Source: Mytilus edulis (Eukaryota > Mollusca > Bivalvia > Mytilida > Mytilidae). Taken from it: a stretch of 64,000 nucleotides of DNA. Shown here piece after piece: positions 35,006 to 49,700 of this stretch; the stretch's first letter is position 1; each line of letters opens with the position of its first letter. Location of the stretch: the NCBI RefSeq assembly GCF_963676685.1, contig NC_092350.1:5693486-5757485 (forward strand), in the 5' to 3' direction. Position numbers and translations under genes: made by a program. The notes beneath the pieces are model-generated. The model had not been told where the DNA came from, did no database searches, and saw only the letters and a list, made by a program, of their open reading frames with translations.

Positions 35006-36415
35006 AGGAACAAAAATGTAAAAATCATTTAAAAAACTGAAATAATAAATACCACCGTTTTCCCTATAAGATGTTCTATAACACATATAATATGAATGTA
35101 TTGATAAATATATAACACTTTGATTGAAGTAAAAAGTGGTTTACTAAATTAGTTTTGTATTGTGAACATTAAATATTATAATATTTGTATAAGTACTTAT
35201 AGTATTATGATAATTTACATGCAACATATTGAGCAACTGTTAAATCGTATCCTTACGAAAATTGCACTGCAAAAGCGTTCATCGAGAGAGAAGTAGGTAC
35301 GTAAAATAACTGTGTTTATAATCAAATAAATTATTATCACGCTACCAATAATATGCTGTGAATGCATGACTAATACCGGGCTCTTTTTCTCGCAAGGTCA
35401 TAGCAGGAACACATGAAAATGATATGAGGGATAACGTGCTGCTCAGTTTTAGGTTTCGATGTATCATGTTCTCTTTTACTTTCTATTTTGTTCATCAGAT
35501 TTTGGTAGATTTAATATAACTGCTAACTCTGTATTGATATAGATTTACAATACACTTCACTACAGTATTAAAGTCTTCAATACAAATGATTTATCTCAGA
35601 TTTTTAGAATCACGATCTTCGTTTGGTAGTTCTCTTTGTCTATACAGAAAACGAACTCTTAACATTGATTTCATTTTTTTTGCGCGAATGATTGTTTGGT
35701 CGAGTAGGGAGTAGTTATGTTTTTTAGCCAAACCAAGTGACAGGTAGTTGGCTGGATGAATTGTCCTAAATGTATATTCTCAATTGGCATAGACACGCAC
35801 TGGTCTCTCAAGCCAATCTTTTCAAAACTGCATCATTAAAAATAGAATACCAAATATCATTAGATACATGTTTACAACAGAAACATGTATTACTTGAAAT
35901 TTAGATATTAAACTACTCAGGAAATTAAGTGTCGTTAAGTTTACTTAAAACTTTTCAGAAAACATGTTTTAAAATAAAGGGACAAATATACTGAACCTGA
36001 TAGGACAGTATTTTTCATGAAATATTGCTCGTAACCCTAATCAATTTCGAAACTATCAATGGAAAGCATTTATCACATAAAATTTAAACCGATTCTTTCG
36101 TTCAATGATTAATCAATAAGAAAATATAAAGTTTCTCCAATATAACTCATACAAATTAAGTGCAATTTCGTTGGTTTCAAAGTATTTTAATAAAAAAAAA
36201 CATGGTCCGAGACCCCCAGTTCTTATATTGAAATTTGAATGTATATTGATCCAGATTCTCCTAAGCTTTCATAGAAGTTTAAGAAAAATCTAGACATTTA
36301 GACACCTTAGCTACTATATTTACTAGTAGATATCTAGATTCGTACAGGATGATTTTAATATTAAACACAGTGATTACAGCCTTTTGACGGCTGGTTATTA
36401 TTGTATTGAAGACAA
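35006..36415. other. Intergenic, no gene seen
   Basis: AT-rich, with no ORF of note or clear repeat structure. Confidence 0.4.
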
Positions 36416-36419
36416 TAAC

Positions 36420-36735
36420 AATCCAAACCAAGGAGTTAACAAAGACTCCCAAATCCAAAAGACATTTACATCAACAGTTATAAATAATAAATAAGAAACA
36501 TTCCGAACTCCACTAAAAAGCAAGAATGAAATCAGGTGCTCCGGAAGTGTAAGTATTTCCTGCATGGTATACGACACCCGTCGTGTTATTTCTTTATTCA
36601 GTTCGGTAATGATGGAAGGTTATTATGACTGAGGAAGAATATCAGATATGATTTCTGACACACTTTTGTCATTATGGCCAATGAGCTCATGATGGCCACC
36701 GTAAAATTTCTTGAGTGATGACTTTAATTTTGAAA
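36420..36735 (-). mobile_element. Old Naiad 3' end (tail and last RT codons), reverse
   Basis: ggtgctccggaagtgtaag, acgacacccgtcgtgttat, atatcagatatgatttctga and gatggccaccgtaaaattt correspond to the reversed tail and RT end, with about one change in five bases. Confidence 0.6.
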
Positions 36736-36824
36736 TTTGACTGAAATCTACTTTATATCAACTGATGTTCTATTCTAAATCGTTATGAAACATAAAGATG
36801 AAGGAAAAAAAACCAAATAGATAT

Positions 36825-37220
36825 AGGAAGATGTGGTATGAGTGCCAAAGAGACAACTCTCCATCAAAATAACAATTTATAATAGTAAACCTTTATAAGT
36901 CAAGGTACGGCCTTCAACACGGAGCCTTGGCTCACACCGAACAACAAGCTATAAAGGGCCCCAAAAATTACACGTGTAAAACCATTCAAACGAGAAAACC
37001 ATCGGTCTAATCTTTATAAGAAAAACGAAAAACGAGAAACACGTATAAATTACATAAACAAACGACCACTACAGTACATCAGATTCCTGACATAGGACAG
37101 GTGCAAACATTTGCAGCGGGATTAAACGTTTTTATGATACCAAACCTTCTCCCTTTACTGAAACAATAGCATAACATCACAACCTACAAAAACACACGAT
37201 AAACTATCAATTTGAGGGCT
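36825..37220 (+). repeat. Mussel dispersed repeat A, long copy
   Basis: gaagatgtggtatgagtgcc, agagacaactctccatcaa, ggtacggccttcaacacgg and ccattcaaacgagaaaacca match the 18915 copy. Confidence 0.8.
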
Positions 37221-37319
37221 TAATTCCATTAAAAAAAACGTAAGTTAACACACTATGAACGAATTAATTTGATCTGCGATAAAAAAAAAAACAAAAAAAA
37301 AACAAAACCCAAACAAACA

Positions 37320-37725
37320 AACAAAATTGAGGAACAAATCATGGTAACAAATGATATACAAATCGTATGATTTCTTTGTGATTTGTAAGTGATAAAATAT
37401 TACATGCAAATGAGCTAACAAATCACAAGAACAAATCACGAACTAATTGCTTACAATTCATAAGCAAATCATAAACAAATTGTAAGAAATTGAATGGAAA
37501 TCATAAACAAATCAGAAGTAATTGCTTTTATACTTCAAGCAAATCATAAACAAATTGTTTTCAAATTATGGAGAAGTTATAAACAAACTGTTTTCAAATC
37601 TTTAACAAATCAGAAGTAAATCATATATTCCTAGCTCAAGCAATTCACAAGCAAATCGTAACTAAATTGGCATCAATCATCAATTCACTGATTAAATCAT
37701 TTACATCTAGATCAAATTTTATGTT
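37320..37725. promoter_or_regulatory. Degenerate AT-rich array of caaatcataaacaaat motifs upstream of the peroxidase
   Basis: About fifteen variants of (g/c)caaatcataaacaaat lie in 400 bases ending next to the peroxidase ATG at 37736. At least four contain ATAAACAAA or close, which resembles a forkhead-factor site. It may be the promoter region or the inside of a repeat element; function is inferred from position only. Confidence 0.4.
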
Positions 37726-37735
37726 GTAGATCGAG

Positions 37736-40700
37736 ATGAGATTGTTACTTATTTCAGCTTTCTTGGGATTTTTTACATGTTATGCTCAAAACATTGACGA
37801 TATTATTAGAGGAGCAGTTGATGCTGCAATACAAGACACTCCTAAAACAAGTTCGCAACAAATTAATACCAGTAAGTATGGAAAACATGTGTCTGCAATC
37901 AAATAAGCTTTTTTGAAGAGGTGGAGGCATCGACTTGCTCATTTGCTACCTGTTGTGTTTAAGCTCAATTTTTCTTCGAACTGGAGCCCAATATTTTATG
38001 TTTATGTGATATCTTCATGTTCTTTTTGGTCATGTATTATTTATCCTATGATAATGCCTACCGATGCTCTTGGTCAACTATCAAAGTTTATCAAAACTTT
38101 TATGCGTCCGATTCGTTTTTTTTATATACTATCATTAGGAACGTTCAAAGCCGAATATTTGAAAGCTAAGCATCTAAAAGAGCCTTACCTGTTGTAGATC
38201 TATATACCAAGGACAAATAGCCAAATCATTCTAAAGTTAACGTTGCCTGGGGAAGTTGAAACCTCATACACTCATTTACATACAAGACATATATCTGCAT
38301 GGGGTGATCATGTTTTTAAATTCCATATATCACTGTTTTGTAATCGATATAATCTCTGTATCGCAGTAGATATCAGTTTGTACGTTTGTACTTTAGGGAT
38401 GAAAAAACGGGCATTCTGCTATTACGTACATGTCTATATATTGATTTTTTTAAGAAGTTGTAAGAATTTGAAAAGATTAAAATAAATCATGATTTTAAAG
38501 TGTATAGAAAATATCAAACATGCGTCAGTGAACAAAATGAAAAGGTATAACAAAACAAACACATAGCGAAGGATCAGTACACATATAAGCGTTTTATTCT
38601 ATATTGCAGACTTTAGGAATTCCCAACAAGGAGCAGGAGGAGCAGCAGGTAGTCCAGGTGGAGGAGCAGTAGCACCAGGAATCGCAGCACAGTCACCACA
38701 AGTATCACAGACGGCATCCGGAGTTCCACGACGAGGGTCCACACGACGTGCTAACTTGTTCGGAAGACGCAGACCAGTAAGGCAGGAAGGCCTGACAAGA
38801 ACAAGAGCTGCTACTCTAATTGAGAAAACAGCTGCTAATGTACAAAACAGGTAATTATTTACCCCATAAAATCATTATAAAGTTGTTATATGTACTTTTT
38901 TTTTAACATAGATAAGGCCGTTAGTTTTCTCGTTTGAATTGTTTTACAGTGTCTTGTCGGGGCCTTTTATAGCTGACTTTGCGGTATGGGCTTTGCTCAT
39001 TGTTGAAGGCCGTACGTTGACCTATAGTTGTTAATGTCTTTGTCATTTTGGTTTTTTGTGGATAGTTGTCTCATTGGCAATCATACCACATCTTCTTTTT
39101 TATATTTACTATATTCTAAGTTTTTATTCGTCAAATTCATACATGTTAGAGTAACAGCTTACACAACCAGCCCTCTTTTCTCTTTATTTGGTTGGGTTTG
39201 TTTTGACAATTTTATAAAATTTGCTGTTAAAGTTAGAAAGTTGGGACTGTAAACAATTTTTGAAATTACAGAGAACAATACCCCTTTCTAGAGCATCATA
39301 GCCAGATAGAACTTTGACATATCTAGATGTCAATTAGATAAAACAAAGTAATTAAGTCTTGAAGAATATACGTTATTTTGGTGTAATCAGGGGTGTACAG
39401 TATTGTTTGAGATATTTAGCTATCTATAAAACCAGGTTTACTCAATTATGTGCACATAAAGAAAATCATGTACCCATTTAGGTATATGCAAGTAGTTTTC
39501 CATTCATTTCATGTATTTGCCTTTGATTTTGCCATTCGATAAGGAACTTTCCGTTTTGAACTTTGCTTGGTGTTAGGTATTTTTGTTATTTTACTTTTAA
39601 CACCGGTGTTGAAAATTCATACCTTCTGAGGTACATTTTCACCACCGTTTACATTTATGTACACCCTTAATTAAAGTCATAATAAACGAGTGACCGCTGA
39701 AAAATAATGTTATTCTTATACTTGAACCAATGCATACAAACATCAAAAAATTAGTCTTCTGTGCCCGATTTTATCATTTTTTTTGCATAAAATTTCGTAT
39801 AATCGTCAATTTGTTTTCAATCGGTGACTGTTGTTGTGAAAATATGACAGGTAATTAAAGTTCGTGTTTTGAAGACGAAGTTAAACGATTGTTACCTGTT
39901 TGTCAACAATAAGCAAAAAGGTATGAATATTAAGCACGTGTTTAACATGTACAATTAGATAATAGTTTATTCTAAGGACTTCCATGCGTATTGCGATCAC
40001 CGGATTTTTACGAGATGGGTCACACTGAGGTCGCTTTGCATACGGAAGATATGTCGGGGAATTGCTTCCTGAAAGCAATTAAAATAAAGTAAATTTCTTC
40101 TAAATATGAATATATTTAAGAATTTTCTTCAGAAAAAAGTATATATTTATAAGTTTTATAATGAAAACTATCCATTGACTTATAAAAAAAATATGCATTA
40201 TTTTTTTTTAATTTGAGGTTTTTTATGACTTTAAACCAAGATAACGAATGTATTTTTTTATGAAGCGTTCCTTTACAGATTTTTATACCAGGGTCTTATG
40301 TTGAAAACTATTACGAGGAATTCCTACAACACACATTTTCAACAGCGAAGTTTGAGCACTTTGTAAAATAATACTTTTTTGAAAACAAACTGATTTTGGA
40401 TGAATTTTTGAGAAACACAATTTGTGGAAATTTTTATCATATTTTATTTATTTTGGAAAATTTCTTCTTTTTGTAATTTGGAAAAATCCCCTGATGAACT
40501 TGGATGCTGTGGTATTAACACCTAGGTAATTAACCAATCAGATCGCAAGTTTCTTACCTTATTTTATTTCAATAGTATTTTTTTGCCGACCGTGTAAGAC
40601 CTGCATGGGTATAGCTTGGTGTTAACAATAGTTATTTAGATAAATCAACTTTAAAAAATATTATACAAATAAAATAATATTAAGGATTTAGAAACAAGTA

Positions 40701-43700
40701 ATTTGCTTTTACAAATCTGTCTCCTTTTTGAAAAATTATACACTTATTCAACAATACATAAATATAAATACTGGCATGCTCTGTAATAAATATCTGAATA
40801 TGAAAAAGGTGGAAAGGGCTTAACATCCACCCGCGTCAATTTAATGGTTTTGAACTACATACATGTAATTCATCATTTACTGCAAGTACTCCTATATCGA
40901 TGCTTTGTGTGTATTGTATTTGTATTTGTTTGGTTTTATGGGCCTTGTACCTATCTGTTGGATCAAAAATGGTCCCTTTCGAAAAAAACACAGTTCCAAC
41001 AGGACACTATTCCAACTGTGTTACTGGTCAATTCATTATTAAACTTTTGTAGGTCAAGAACAGCACGACCATCGTTAAACGAAAATTTAAGTAAAAGAAT
41101 CTCCGATGGAGTTAAAGCCGTTGAACCTGAGCTATTTATTGCTAAAAGTATTGTTTGTAATCCTTTTGATAAATACCGGACGATGGATGGTACATGCAAT
41201 AACTTGTATCGGACAAACATGGGAGCAGCAGGGACGCCACAGTCTAGATTTGTACCACCAGAGTATGGTGACAGTAAGTAGACCAATATAAAAAACGTTC
41301 GAAGCGATCACAGAAAAGAACATCTGTTATATTTTAATAAAAGTAATAATCTAAGTTATAAGAAAAAACCCTGATCAAGTCTTCCTAATAGGTATTGTAA
41401 TAAAAATACTTTATGAATAATGCAGTTTACACTAAAATCTCTTTACAGTTCATAAATAGTTAAAGTGAATGTACTGTACTTAAAATTTCGGTTAGAATTA
41501 AGGATGGATGGATTTCAGATGACATTGACTAAAAGAATTGAAAATATCATACTTATCGACATATTACATTTGTTTTTGTTCATACACATGTATATGTTTA
41601 AAGTCATAAGAAACCTCAAATCAAAAAAAATAATGCATATGTTTTTTTAAAACTCAATGATAGTTTTCATTATAAAACGTATCTACATATACTTTTTTCT
41701 GAAGACAATTCTTTAAGTTATTCATATTTAGAAGAAGTTTACTTTATTTTAATTGCTTCCTTCCAGGAAGCAATTCCCCCGACATATTTTCCGTATGCAA
41801 AGTGACCTCAGTGTGACCCATCTCGTAAAAATCCGGTGATCACAATATGCATGGATGTCCTTAAAATAAACTATTATCTGTATTTACATGTTAAACACGT
41901 GCTCAATTCCCGTGCTTTTTGTTGATTTTTTGTCGATTGTTGACAAACAGGCGACAATCGTTAAACTTCGTCTTCAAAAAACGAACTTTACTTCCCTGCC
42001 ATATTTTCACAACAACACTGACCGATTGAAAAAAAAAAAATTGACGATTATACGAAATTTACACGAAAAAAATGATAAATTCGTGCACAGAAGACTAAGT
42101 TTATGATGTTTGTATGCATTGGTTCAAGAATTGGAAGAACATTATTTTTCACCGGTCACTCGTTTTTTATGACTTTACATTGATGCAATTGTTTTCATTG
42201 ATATAGGCATTTATAGGCATTTAAAGTCCATCTTAAATATATTTACAGTATGGAATCTAGGGTTGTATCCGCGTACACTTGGGAAAAATGGGAATCAACT
42301 GCCAAACCCAAGAGACATATCAAACAAGATTTTTAAGAGTATACCATCTTCACCAAAAAGTGGAAAGTTTAATGTTGCTTTGACACATTTTGGTCAATTC
42401 GTTGACCACGACGTTGTCGCAACTCCGATTGAAATTGGTAAGTCAAATCTAAGGTGAACAAAACGAAGATGTTAAGAGATGTTGGACGCAGAAAATTAGA
42501 TCTTAGTGTTTTCAAATGGAAACTAAAAAAATTGCTTCCAAAATAGTAAATAAAAGTTTTAAAAAAAAAAGTTTAGGACGTAGTTCATTTCACTGCATAT
42601 TATTTATAACATTTATTTTATAAATTATATCTTAATTTTTATATTTATACAATCATTTTGACATTGATGTCTATTTGTAACTCCTCAGTAAAAAAAAAGA
42701 AAAAGAAAATGAATATTATTTTGTACTTTTTGTTATGAATAAAGGTTTATATTAATATCATGCTGAGTTCACACGTAATTCGAATTCGATTTGCATTAAC
42801 TAATTCGCATTAGTTTAATCGCATTCGAAACGTTTTACGTGCTAACGTCAATTCTAATACGAATTACAATGCGTGTCAAATTAGATTTACTGTCCAAACG
42901 ACGTTAACGTTTAATTCGTATTCACACAAGCGTATTTCTGATGCGAATTGGATAATTCGAATTAGCCAATTCGAATCAATTCGAATTGTAAAAGAAGAGT
43001 GTGTGAACGCAATTAGAGAATTCGATTCGCATTCAATTCGATTTAAATGTCCGTGTGAACGAGGCACAAAAAGAACAACACAAAAAAGCAAAAACAAACT
43101 TGAAATTCCTTAGCATTGTGATTTCAAGAACTTCAAGATATTTAACACTTTAATTCTTGATCATCCGAAAATATTTATCGAACGAAGTTTTAGCATGTTA
43201 GATATCCCGTCATATGAGTTACATTATAATTGTTTTCTCTAAATAACTGTAGTTCAACCAGATGAATAAGATGCATTATACTTTGAAACACAATGTTGAA
43301 GTATATGATTAGAGGTGTATAGGGAGGTATTACCATTGCATTTGAATCTGATAAATATATACAATTTGTAGTTTAGTATGGCGTTCATTATCGCTGAACT
43401 AGTATATATATTTGTTTGGGGGACAGCTGAAGGACGCCTCCGGGTGCGGGAGTTTCTCGCTGCATTGAAGACCTGTTGTTGACCTTCTGTTGTTGTTTGT
43501 TCTATGGATGGGTTGTTGTCTCTTTGACATATTCCCCATTTCCATTCTCAATTTTATGTATAGCTCTCCGTTCTGTTATTAAAAATTGACATGGAACATT
43601 ATAAGAGTCGCACGATAATTTTAAATAATTTTTCTTACTTTTTTATTCAATTTGGTCACTTTAACCTACTTATAGATAATGATGGAAACGATATAGAATG

Positions 43701-46700
43701 CTGCAATGGAAACTTCCCTGTCATCAGGTGAGTTCGAAAATATTGATTCATAAAATTATGAGTAGTTGTCGAAGATAATCGGCAAATACAGTAAAATATG
43801 GGGTTTCTTAGCTTCGAGGCGTTATTTGTCAATTGGAACATATGAGATTACCAGAAGAAGAAAAAGAAGAAGAAGAAGAAGAAGAAGAAGAAGAAGAAGA
43901 AGAAGAAGAAGAAGAAGAAGAAGAAGAAGAAGAAGAAGAAGAAGAAGAAGAAGAAGAAGAAGAAGAAGATGCTTTATTTCCATCAAATGGGCCCACAAGG
44001 AAACATAATTTAATATCATTATAATATTATTTTCACATATATAATAAACAACAAGTCATTACAAAGATCTGCGGCTCTTGGGCTGATATCATGACCTAGG
44101 GCCGATAAAGGGTATGATATGAAAAATGCCATGTAATAATCTTTTTATCATATACTTCAACAGAAGAAATACAGACAAAAACCATTAAAATTTTGTTTTT
44201 CTTTGATAATTTATAATTAACCAAATACAAATTTCTGAACTTTAATTGTTGTTATTAAACAATATAACAAGCATCAGGGTGACATAAATGTATGAAAACA
44301 ATTACATGACTCGTATATTCATGATATTAATGTTCTTAGTTGGAAAAATTAATTGTCACATTTCCTGTAATAGTTGCCCCTGCGAACATATGCATTGCTT
44401 TTCCTTTGTGATTTTCATGTACTATTTCTGGCATTTAATTTATTCCTGTAGTTGTTGTTGCTGAAACTGGTTTAGAATTAGATTCGAAATTTGAAATGTC
44501 TTTCAATACAAAAGAAAGTTCGGCTTCTTGGGAAGCAGACAAAAGTTCTGCATCATCATCTGATGGTATATCATTGTTGTTATCATCCAAAGGCCCTGGG
44601 TTTTTATCCAAAGTTATTTTCTCTGTACCAATTTTACTCCAAATATTAGACATTTCCTTCTGTTGTTCAATTGATGCTGAGCTATAGGAGTTTATGGATT
44701 GAACATTTTTATGTCCACTCAGCTGCATTATGCGTGTATCTGGTATACATGTGATCATGTACCAAGGCAGTGATAGTAGTTTTTCTGACACTATGATTAG
44801 TTTTTCTACCCTGAATACATTTGTACTACCGTCGTCACACATTTTTTTAACAAAAGTACTTAAAGTGTTCTTTCCTAAAGCTTGTCTTGAAAACCAGACA
44901 CCGTCATCCTTAATTTGCCTGGAAAACTCCAAATAAAAGGGACAATCATCTGCAACCATATCTTCTGGTCGTCTTCTAAGAAACTGTTTATATGTCTGTA
45001 TAGGACATCTAGGAGTACCTGAAAGAAGATAAACCAGTTCAATATTGATTGCTAAAATGACATTATTATACACATGTTTACATTATAATATATATATAGC
45101 TACACTTGTAATATCTGGCTGTTATTTTGTGATAGCAATATCTTAATATCTTGTTTAATACATATTTACACTACATGTATACTATGTTTTGCGCTTTTTA
45201 ATTGACTTTTTCTGTAGTTCAATTAAAAAATGAAATAATTATTTTGAATCTTGTCCCCCTAAAAAACTTTTCCTGAAACATTATCTGTGTCAGCAAACAT
45301 CTTGGCTTGAAAGGCACGTGTGTCCAATTAGCACCATTTCTTGTTTTGGTTATCCTTTCAGTACGTTCTAGATACTGCTGACCATTATTACTTGCCTTCA
45401 TTTGAATGTCTCCCCATCTCAAAGTTGTGTGCTCTTCCCGGGAGCGCAAACCAAAATGTAGAGTGTTATTCATCCATACTGTTCTTACTTGAGATTGAGG
45501 ATTTCCTGCAAATAAATTTAAGGAATTTGAGTAAAAAATATTTGATTTAGACTTGTGTATACAATTAGGTTAAAATAATATACATTCTTACGACTGTACA
45601 AAATCAGGTGAAGATCATTCAAGTTTTGTCAAATCATTTTTTTAATTTCATCATTATCATATCAATGTGCATGATGTGTTCATTTTTGAGAAAATTGTGA
45701 CGTCACAAAGAGTCAAATAACAAGACAAAGCTACTTAAAATATCAAAAACATAAATAATAATTATGCAAAGAATTGTTACCTGCACCAAGCATCTCTTTT
45801 TCGTATAGTAAATTAACTTCTTCTGAAGGGGTCTGCTTTCCTGTTTTTGGCGCTCATTCCCATGGAATTAAGCTGTTTCAGTTTGGCAGACATCCCATCT
45901 CTAGAGTGATGAAATTCTTTGTCAACCATTATATTTATTGCACATTTCTTTGTTAGATATCTTGAAATGCTGCTCTGCATTGATCTGACAGATTGAGGTT
46001 CATAGTTTGACTCGTCGTCTTTTTTTAACTGTCATGAAGAAATGAGCCAAACATTTATCAAGTTCCGTAACAGGAATTTCTTCCGCTAACCTCATCTCGT
46101 TATTGCATCTCAACCATTTGTTAAAAAGTCTCATGTCACTAGCAGTTGTTCTAACTGTATTATCGTTTATCAACGATTGAACAAAAGCAGCAATGTCCGT
46201 GTCGTCTGCCATGTTTACAAATAACTGTCCGGAAATACGGAAATACCCGAAGTTGCATGTGATAAACCCCCCGGACAATAACGGAAAGGCATGCGATAAC
46301 ATTCTATTCTGGAAGCAGTTAATAAAGGTGCCTTTATCAGCCCGCTGAGGAAATTTGTAGGAATCTGGTTAATAAATCTTGTAATCCTTTCATAGCCTTT
46401 TAATATTTTTAAATGTTATTGAACTGTAAAATTTAAGTATTATTTGATACAAGTATATGATAAACAACAAGTATACATAGTTACAAACACAAATAAGAAA
46501 CAACCGTATATTCGTATCTATAGGAGTATATATAAAACCTTCGTCTCAGGCACACCTCTAGAAAGAAACAAAAAAGAATTCTGTAAAATATATCCAGCTG
46601 AACTGCAGGAGGCACCAAGGAACGGTGCTATATGGCATGGTGGATGTGTATTAAAATGTGTATCGGGACATTAATGATATTATATACTATATTGTAAGAA

Positions 46701-49700
46701 GTTGCACATAACTGGTATGTCATTCTCGTGCCTAGCGCAGATGAGTCAGTACTATTTAAAGTGACACAACTGCAAAAGACACCAAGGGACAATGCTAATT
46801 GACATGCCAAAGTGCACATATTACGAAAAAGATAAAATATTACCAGTTTAATAAAAAATATCACAAACAGAAAGTTAATAGAACTTATACGATGTGTCTT
46901 GTATCCCACCATGCCAACCTCGTGCCTAGTGCAGAAAGCCTGATTTAAATATTTATCTTTAAAGTTATATTTTGTCTTCATTAACTAACTCAAAGACAGA
47001 TATCAAGATATCAAGATTCTCTACATTAAGGGCATACGATACAGTTACAGAAAGGTAATGACGTTGCTAACGTAAAATGTTATTTTCGCGACGTCAAACT
47101 GTGACATATCGGGAAAAGATGCATTTTTAACTGATTCAAACTGATTTAATTTGAAAACGACTGCATGGACCCCTATTTTTTAAAACGACATTTTGTTTCA
47201 TTTTGCAGGAAGATTATGTGGACCAAATTTTATAAAACTGTAAATAGTCAATTTTTTTTTTAATTTTGATAAATATACAGCAAAAAATGACGTTTTTTTC
47301 TCATTTCATGTCCATTTGATAAATATGAGTTATTCCTTAATTTAAAAGCATAAATTTTTATGATACTTATAAAATACAGAAATTACAAATTATTGAACAA
47401 AAAACAATTTGTGTTTATCTTTTAAAACAAAAAAGTTATGTCTTTCTTTCGAAAGCAAAAATACGGCCACAAATCCGAATTTTGAGGAAATATACAAAAT
47501 TTCGACCTCATTTAACTCAAAAAGTAGCACATGGAGGTATATTTGTTATTACATATTTGATTTAATCAAGCAAAAATAACCTATATGGAAATTTTCATCA
47601 AACTGTAAATACGGGATCAAAACTGTATCGTATGCCCTTAAGAAGCCATATCAGTTTTTGGCTAGGAATAAAATGCGTAACGTTTGGGCATAGTGAGTTA
47701 ATAGTGGAATTTAAACAATTTTTCTTATATTGAGATGATGTACACGAAAAAAAAAATGTTTTTCATCATCAATCAGAACTAAAACCAAAATGTCATGATA
47801 TCAAAAGTTGTTATAGATAAGCGTATCTGTATTTTTTATTTGACTGGGATACGCATTAATTAAATATTCTCTCAAATAGCGAATTTATGTTTCGAGGAGT
47901 TGGTGGCATCGCAGCAAAACAAATAAAGGTCGGCTTTTTTACTCACTAAGTTAGCTGCTACATTTTTTTTAGTTTATGTCATTTTATAATTAAGCAAATC
48001 GTCCCCTTTTTTATTTAAAAGTTTCTATGTTTCAACTTTCCTGCAGCGCCTGCATATAGAGTACATACATCCCATTTGTTACGATATTCCGGAACTTTTA
48101 TTTCCTAAAATGATTTCACTTTTACATACAGACTTACTTGAAAGAGGTATATTTTGTTTTTAGTTAAAAATATGATATATTTATGAATATCTATACGATC
48201 AGAGTTATTCTTAAATCTGATTTCATATTAATTTACAAAAACTTGTTAAGATTTCAATATTTTCCAAATTAAAAGGTATCACATTAGTTTAACCTTATTG
48301 AGAATTATCAAATTAAAATGTACAAACATGAATTAATAAGAAGATGTGGTAACTCTCTATCCAAGTCACTATGCATAAAATTTAAGCAATTATAGGCCAA
48401 ACTTTCAACACGGGGCCTTGGCTTTATCCGAATTGCAACCTATAAAGCGTGCGAAAAATGATTAGTGTTAACCAATTCAAACAGGAAAATCAACGGTCTA
48501 ATCTATATAAGATACGAGAAACTAGAAACTAGAAACACCTAATCTTGATATTTCAATATTGATTTCAGATCTCAATGTTTTCCGTTTTCAACACCACCGG
48601 GAGAGTTTTTATACACCTGTATGAATTTTGTTCGTTCAGCACCAACAGTGACGTACCCCCCTTATCCAGGTATTTTTTGCTTTTTGATTTCATTTTTAGA
48701 TTGATTATTATGATGTTCATCTTTCTTAACTCATTTTGTTTCGTCATTTATGGCGGTACTCGGATGAATAAAATTACATAGTAAAAAAGCCCGTTGTGTT
48801 CCGTTGATCATGGTTGCGGAAGAAACGTTTGAGATTTAGTGTTCCAAATCGTGTATTATTATGTCGATTTGTACGAATTGTTTGATACAGCTTTTTGAAT
48901 CTTACTTTCTCAATGCAATATTCATAAACTGAGTTTTCTCTAAGCATTGTGCTTTCTTTTCAACAAAACAAAGCTATATCAAGTTATCAAAAATTGAGCA
49001 TGTGCAGATTTCATAGAATTGCATATGTACGAAATGGTCAGTTTTGATGCTGGCTGACAGAAGACTATCCACTGATTGTATTTTAATTTCATGTGCAGAT
49101 ATTATAGGGATATATCTTTATTTGTACATTTGTATTAGGTTTTGAATTTTTACATACAGTACTTAATGTGTCAATGTAAAATTGAAGGTCCACGACAGCA
49201 GGAGAATGCAATAACTTCTTGGTTAGATCTGTCAAGTGTCTATGGAAGCAGTGATGAGGAATTGCAAAACCTACGCTCAAGCGGGAACGACGGTAAATAT
49301 CATTTTGCCCAAATATACTTTGAAAAAATGGACATATGAAGTTAAAATTGAGATCATACAGAAAACATTTAATGGCTTGTTTTCTTCGAAAACAGAAAAT
49401 TTGTAAAGTGTTATTTTTATCATACAACACCAGTACATGTAAAACAGTGTTTTGTGGACAGAAATCGAACTACAACAGTCAACAATCTCATTTTAAGCGT
49501 TTGACCTGAACCAGGCAAATAAAGAATGAGTTTGGGTCTAGGGAGTTCGCTTCTCAGTTTCAAAATAATTAACTTTTCAAAACACTAGTTTATATTGATA
49601 GGGGATTAATAATGGAAGCAAAGAAGCAAAACAAATTGTACAGGTGTTTCGAGATATAAGCCTTTGAAATTTTGGCGGGAAAATATTTTTTCTTGACTTT

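Noticed and set aside
43766-44024. Poly-Arg, poly-Glu and poly-Leu ORFs
   Set aside because: All come from the GAA microsatellite.
49140-49187. Upstream extension of peroxidase exon 7 from the acatacag acceptor at 49160
   Set aside because: That acceptor puts a TAA in frame; the acceptor at 49187 restores phase and gives the expected GPRQQ start.
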